The translations under genes were made by a program, and so were the position numbers. A model generated the notes under the pieces. That model was not told the DNA's origin and searched no databases. It worked only from the letters and a program-made list of their open reading frames with translations. This document shows, piece by piece, positions 5,567 through 8,396 of a stretch of DNA of 8,396 nucleotides (within the stretch, counting starts at the first letter, position 1; each line of letters opens with the position of its first letter). Source of the DNA: JAAOZP01 sp038848185 (lineage in GTDB: Archaea; Thermoproteota; EX4484-205; JAAOZP01); contig JAWCNV010000037.1 in assembly GCA_038848185.1 (NCBI GenBank), positions 1-8,396 on the forward strand. Direction: 5' to 3'.

Positions 5567-5593
5567 GTCCAGACCCATAGACCATCACAACAC

Positions 5594-5629
5594 TTATATC
5601 TCTCTAACGGGAGAACCCGGAGGGGTGAT
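5594..5629 (+). promoter_or_regulatory. TATA box and Shine-Dalgarno region of the ABC operon
   Basis: TTATAT at 5594-5599 predicts a start site near 5622. GGAGGGGTGAT at 5619-5629 resembles the complement of the archaeal 16S 3' end (GGAGGTGAT) with two extra bases. It lies about 9 bases before the ATG at 5639. The predicted start site falls inside this element, so either the leader is very short or the true start lies slightly upstream. Confidence 0.5.
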
Positions 5630-5638
5630 GTTAGGGAT

Positions 5639-6007
5639 ATGAATATGAGGGTTGAAAACCCTGATAAGAATTATAGGAGAAGAATGTTTTTAACACTTCT
5701 GCTTATAAGCATTATCACTGTCTTCACCATAGGCGTTCTAGCCATTTCCGACTATAAACAGGCAACCAGCCTACGCGGAGTATGGCGCTACGCATACGTG
5801 AGTGCGGATGTGGTGAACGGACAGTTGGTCGTTCCTGCTTATCATGGTGGGGGTGCTGTTCCGCCCTGCACACCCTTACAAATCCGTTGGTGGTTGGTGC
5901 CGAAGGATGATCCGAAAGAAGCATGGACACAAACATATGTCCAAGTGTATATTGGTGGTAATTGGATAGATGATCCTCCTTTTGTAAAAGCTGTAATAAA
6001 ACCATGA
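5639..6007 (+). CDS. Small membrane-anchored surface protein, unknown family
   Basis: A 122-residue protein, first gene of the ABC operon. A basic stretch (NYRRR, 11-15) is followed by one hydrophobic helix at about 16-36 (MFLTLLLISIITVFTIGVLA), so it should be anchored with about 85 residues outside. The outer part is rich in aromatic residues and alternating hydrophobics (SLRGVWRYAYV, QIRWWLVP, TYVQVYIGGNW), suggesting a small beta domain; it has a single Cys in PPCTP. I recognise no family. The first ATG is used because it follows the strong ribosome site; ATG at 5645 is a close alternative. It ends in a 4-base ATGA overlap with the next gene, indicating coupled translation and a shared job. 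Confidence 0.72.
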   Translation: MNMRVENPDKNYRRRMFLTLLLISIITVFTIGVLAISDYKQATSLRGVWRYAYVSADVVNGQLVVPAYHGGGAVPPCTPLQIRWWLVPKDDPKEAWTQTYVQVYIGGNWIDDPPFVKAVIKP

Positions 6008-6969
6008 AAAAACCGTGTCCTTCTCTTCTTCTTTTTTTATTTTTATCTCTGGTCTTATTGTCACCTGGGGGTCCAAGTGCCCAGGTCAGGTTTGACTGGA
6101 TTAAACCAGGCTCCTACGCTATTTACGAGTTGAGTACACAGTTCATCATGAAACTTAATGAAACAGACTATTGGGATGTAGACTACTATGGTTCTGCTCG
6201 GTATGGCTTCAAGATTCTTGAGGTTGATGATAGATGTGCGCTTCTCCGGGTTTGGCTCAACGAGAGTACCATGCTGCCATTAATATTTAACACCTCCAGC
6301 CTAAGCTGCTTGATCTGGGTTGACATTAAAACTAGGAATCTTGTGGACAGGGAGACTGGCGAGGTCTGGGGCAAGTGTCCCTTCTGGATCTACCCGAATG
6401 AGGCTGGGAGGAAGGATGTGGTGGCTTTAACAGACTTCTTTGGAAGGAAGATTGTATGGGATAATATAACAATGTGGGGCGAGGTTGCAAGGAGCGCGGG
6501 GTATAGTGAGCCGATAATAATCATCAAGAGTCCGATAGGGTACTTCACCAATTTCGACCTTATTAATGCTTATTTCAGCCACGAAATGATGGTTATAAAT
6601 CTATCAGGCTCTTACAGTGTGGAGGGGAGAGGGGTGGAGAGCCATGGTACTATTACCATACCCGAAGGCTCATCATCCATTTATCTTTATCATGCTGAGG
6701 AGGGCCTGTTGCTTGAAGCTGGTCTGTATGCGGACGACATCCTTATTAAAAAGTTTGGGATAATATGTTCTAGGGGAGACATATACTATACTAGACTCGA
6801 ATACTCGTCCGGTAAGTGGAGCGATGGAACAATGACAATCTACGATACGAACATACTCAGGGGCAGGGAGGAGCAAGCCGCGTCTCCAATACCTTTAGCA
6901 ATAGCAACGGTAGCAGCCATACCTGCTGTATACTACATCCTTCTCAGGAGGAGGTTGAGACGGTCTTGA
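6004..6969 (+). CDS. Secreted surface protein with signal peptide and C-terminal membrane anchor, unknown family
   Basis: A 321-residue protein. It opens with a signal peptide (basic MKK, hydrophobic 8-20, then PGGPSAQ with probable cleavage near 26-27) and ends with a membrane helix at about 294-313 followed by a basic tail (RRRLRRS). The roughly 265-residue domain between should lie outside the cell. It carries five N-x-S/T sequons, at N52, N86, N96, N154 and N199, and alternating strands typical of beta structure. Four cysteines lie in the outside region (C78, C102, C125, C255), enough for up to two disulfides. I recognise no domain. Its stop overlaps the TTG start of the permease gene by 4 bases. 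The context suggests an outer partner of the exporter, for example for substrate capture or release; that is inference. Confidence 0.82.
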   Translation: MKKPCPSLLLFLFLSLVLLSPGGPSAQVRFDWIKPGSYAIYELSTQFIMKLNETDYWDVDYYGSARYGFKILEVDDRCALLRVWLNESTMLPLIFNTSSLSCLIWVDIKTRNLVDRETGEVWGKCPFWIYPNEAGRKDVVALTDFFGRKIVWDNITMWGEVARSAGYSEPIIIIKSPIGYFTNFDLINAYFSHEMMVINLSGSYSVEGRGVESHGTITIPEGSSSIYLYHAEEGLLLEAGLYADDILIKKFGIICSRGDIYYTRLEYSSGKWSDGTMTIYDTNILRGREEQAASPIPLAIATVAAIPAVYYILLRRRLRRS

Positions 6970-7760
6970 GGAAGCTTCTCAGGGTTCTTGTCTGGGAGTT
7001 CAAGGATAGGAGTAAGGTGTTTCTGGTGTTAGCAATGTATCTGACGCTTCTCTTCGCCCTGCAGTTTCGTGTTATTGGTCTTCAGCTCGGCACTATTTGG
7101 GCAGGTAGCCCTCCAACTATGGATGATGTTCTTTCCCTAGCGACTGGCATGGTGACTTTTCCCTTCGTCATGATCTACAGGCTTGTCTCCCCCCTGATAG
7201 CCATTTTAACCTGCGTCTGCTTCTCCTACGAGTATGAGACCGGTGTTCTCAGAAGCCTCATGCTTAAGCCTGTTGGGAAGACGACGATATTTCTTGCGAA
7301 AACAGTATATGTGATTTTAGCATCATGCTTAGCATTCGTTTCAGCCTCAGCCGTTTACATGGCTCTGGCGGAACCCAGGGTTTTAACGAGCATCCTATCC
7401 TCCAGCCTTCTACCGTTAGTCATTCTGGCTGTAGGGGCTCACTACGCAACCATCTTCCTCCTAGTAGTATCAATCGCATCCTTATTCTCAACTGTTATCC
7501 GGAAAACAGCCTTGTCAACCAGCCTCTCCCTCCTCGTGGTTTACATGCTTGACTACGTTGGCTCCATAGCTCCAAGCCTGCGCGACACGCTTCCTCCATG
7601 GAGCATGTGGGAGCACATCCATAGTGTTCGCTTTTTAATCGAGGATCCTTCTTCTCTACTGCCCCTGTTAACCGATGAGCCTTTTAAGGCTGCTGTCGTC
7701 TCCCTCATGCTTCTCGCTTTCTCCTGGTTGATGTTCACGAGGGTGGCTGAGTATGGTTAG
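6966..7760 (+). CDS. ABC-2-type transporter permease
   Basis: A 264-residue integral membrane protein with six predicted helices at about 17-34, 64-86, 111-134, 148-172, 181-200 and 240-258. The segment YEYETGVLRSLMLKPVGKTT (88-107) followed by FLAKT matches the cytoplasmic motif of ABC-2/NatB-like permeases, which contacts the ATPase. The start is TTG at 6966 inside TTGA shared with the previous stop, preceded by GGAGGAGG at 6947-6954. A longer frame from ATG 6816 would add 50 polar residues lying over the previous gene and is unlikely. It overlaps the next gene by 8 bases. With the downstream ATPase it should form an exporter; the substrate is unknown. Confidence 0.88.
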   Translation: MRKLLRVLVWEFKDRSKVFLVLAMYLTLLFALQFRVIGLQLGTIWAGSPPTMDDVLSLATGMVTFPFVMIYRLVSPLIAILTCVCFSYEYETGVLRSLMLKPVGKTTIFLAKTVYVILASCLAFVSASAVYMALAEPRVLTSILSSSLLPLVILAVGAHYATIFLLVVSIASLFSTVIRKTALSTSLSLLVVYMLDYVGSIAPSLRDTLPPWSMWEHIHSVRFLIEDPSSLLPLLTDEPFKAAVVSLMLLAFSWLMFTRVAEYG

Positions 7761-8262
7761 GGGTTTAAAGGCTCTGTCGTTCTTCAGGTACCTGATGCTA
7801 ATCATTGCTTTAACTTTTCTAACGATAGCTTCCGCCACCTATCTCAGAGATGTTTCCAACCCCGGTAACTACGGCTATGGTTACGGCAACATTGGTCCTT
7901 ACGCGAAGCATTATGAAACCGATTTTCTCTCAAGCCAGCCACACCACCTATCCTTCACAACAAGCGACGAGGATTTTGAAGGCGTGCTAACAATAAAAAA
8001 CATGTATGGAGACCTCGTTCTGGAGAAGCGGTTTAAACACTCTGTTTCCGCTGACTTCCGACCCGTAAGAGGATTCTATGTGACGAACATAACAAGCCTG
8101 TATGAGAAGGAGGTTGGGTTCAGCCTAAGCATAACATATGATATCACAGAGCTTGAGGAGGATGTGATTTTCCCAAGCATCTACCTTAGCCTCGGGTTCA
8201 TGCTTTTCTTCGTAGCAATGGATGTTGTGGTGAGGACTGTTGAGAGAACTGGGGTGCGTTGA
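7753..8262 (+). CDS. Two-helix membrane protein with outside domain, unknown family
   Basis: A 169-residue protein with a basic N-terminus (MVRGLK), a helix at about 12-30, an outside region at about 31-138, and a second helix at about 139-160 followed by a basic tail (RTVERTGVR). The outside part begins with a glycine/tyrosine-rich stretch (NPGNYGYGYGNIGPY, 36-50) and continues as probable beta strands; N112 in TNITS is a sequon. I recognise no family. It sits between the permease and the ATPase genes and overlaps both, so it is very probably part of the same transporter assembly. ATG at 7753 is the natural start, 8 bases before the permease stop. Confidence 0.78.
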   Translation: MVRGLKALSFFRYLMLIIALTFLTIASATYLRDVSNPGNYGYGYGNIGPYAKHYETDFLSSQPHHLSFTTSDEDFEGVLTIKNMYGDLVLEKRFKHSVSADFRPVRGFYVTNITSLYEKEVGFSLSITYDITELEEDVIFPSIYLSLGFMLFFVAMDVVVRTVERTGVR

Positions 8263-8396
8263 GAAGCTCTGGAAGAAGTACGGTTTAACCGTGGCTCTTA
8301 GAGACGTTTCCTTCCCATTGCATAGTGGTTTAAGCCTTTTCCTTGGGCCCAACGGCTCAGGAAAGTCAACCTGCATAAAGATACTGAGCGGCCTCG
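8240..8396 (+). CDS. ABC transporter ATP-binding protein, N-terminal part (3' end outside window)
   Basis: The first 52 residues of an ABC ATPase are visible. Residues 7-25 read VEKLWKKYGLTVALRDVSF, the typical first strand and aromatic A-loop region (Y14), and 36-44 is the Walker A motif GPNGSGKST, followed by CIKILSGL. The frame has a stop at 8231, so the start must lie after it; TTG at 8240 is the only usual start codon before the conserved part, giving a 23-base overlap with the previous gene and a GGTGAGG ribosome site just upstream. It should power the ABC-2 permease encoded two genes earlier. Signature and Walker B motifs lie beyond the window. Confidence 0.9.
   Translation, partial: MRELGCVEKLWKKYGLTVALRDVSFPLHSGLSLFLGPNGSGKSTCIKILSGL

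Noticed and set aside
6816..6965. A longer N-terminus for the ABC permease starting at ATG 6816
   Set aside because: The extra 50 residues are polar, lie over the preceding gene in another frame, and precede a well-placed ribosome site and TTG start at the overlapping stop.

Overview
The window looks like chromosomal DNA from a thermophilic or hyperthermophilic archaeon, most likely of the Thermoproteota (crenarchaeal) side. Signs seen directly are AGG/AGA-rich arginine use, frequent TTG starts, genes that overlap by 4-23 bases, TATA-box promoters followed by very short or no leaders, and GGAGG-type ribosome sites. I cannot name the genus.

Region 1 (1-3947) is a tight five-gene operon for electron transfer: the C-terminal part of an HdrA-type flavoprotein, then FlxD/MvhD, FlxC, FlxB and FlxA homologues. 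FlxA should take electrons from NAD(P)H through FAD and a [2Fe-2S] cluster. FlxB and FlxC carry two cubane-cluster motifs each, FlxD passes electrons to HdrA, and the HdrA flavin is the site of electron bifurcation to ferredoxin in related complexes. The order is the reverse of the bacterial flxABCD-hdrABC layout. HdrB and HdrC are not in view and may lie upstream.

Region 2 (3948-5228) starts with a GC-rich, hairpin-rich intergenic block at about 3971-4182 that looks like an unassigned structured RNA. A TATA-like box overlaps the flxA stop codon. It is followed by a probable PD-(D/E)XK-fold protein of unknown role and a small DUF2080-type (transposon-associated, AbrB-like) protein with a promoter positioned for leaderless expression.

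Region 3 (5229-5638) has no confident gene. It holds a possible small gene broken by a perfect 14-bp tandem duplication, a T-run, a cluster of GTTTA/TAAAC motifs, phased TTTCAGAAT repeats with an inverted copy, and a TATA/Shine-Dalgarno start region.

Region 4 (5639-8396) is a five-gene operon, each gene overlapping the next, for an ABC-2-type exporter with unrecognised surface partners: a small membrane-anchored protein, a secreted protein with signal peptide, C-terminal anchor and five N-glycosylation sequons, a six-helix permease, a protein with two membrane helices around an outside domain, and the start of an ABC ATPase cut by the window end. The three accessory proteins, which I cannot assign to a family, and the structured RNA are the best candidates for undescribed biology here.
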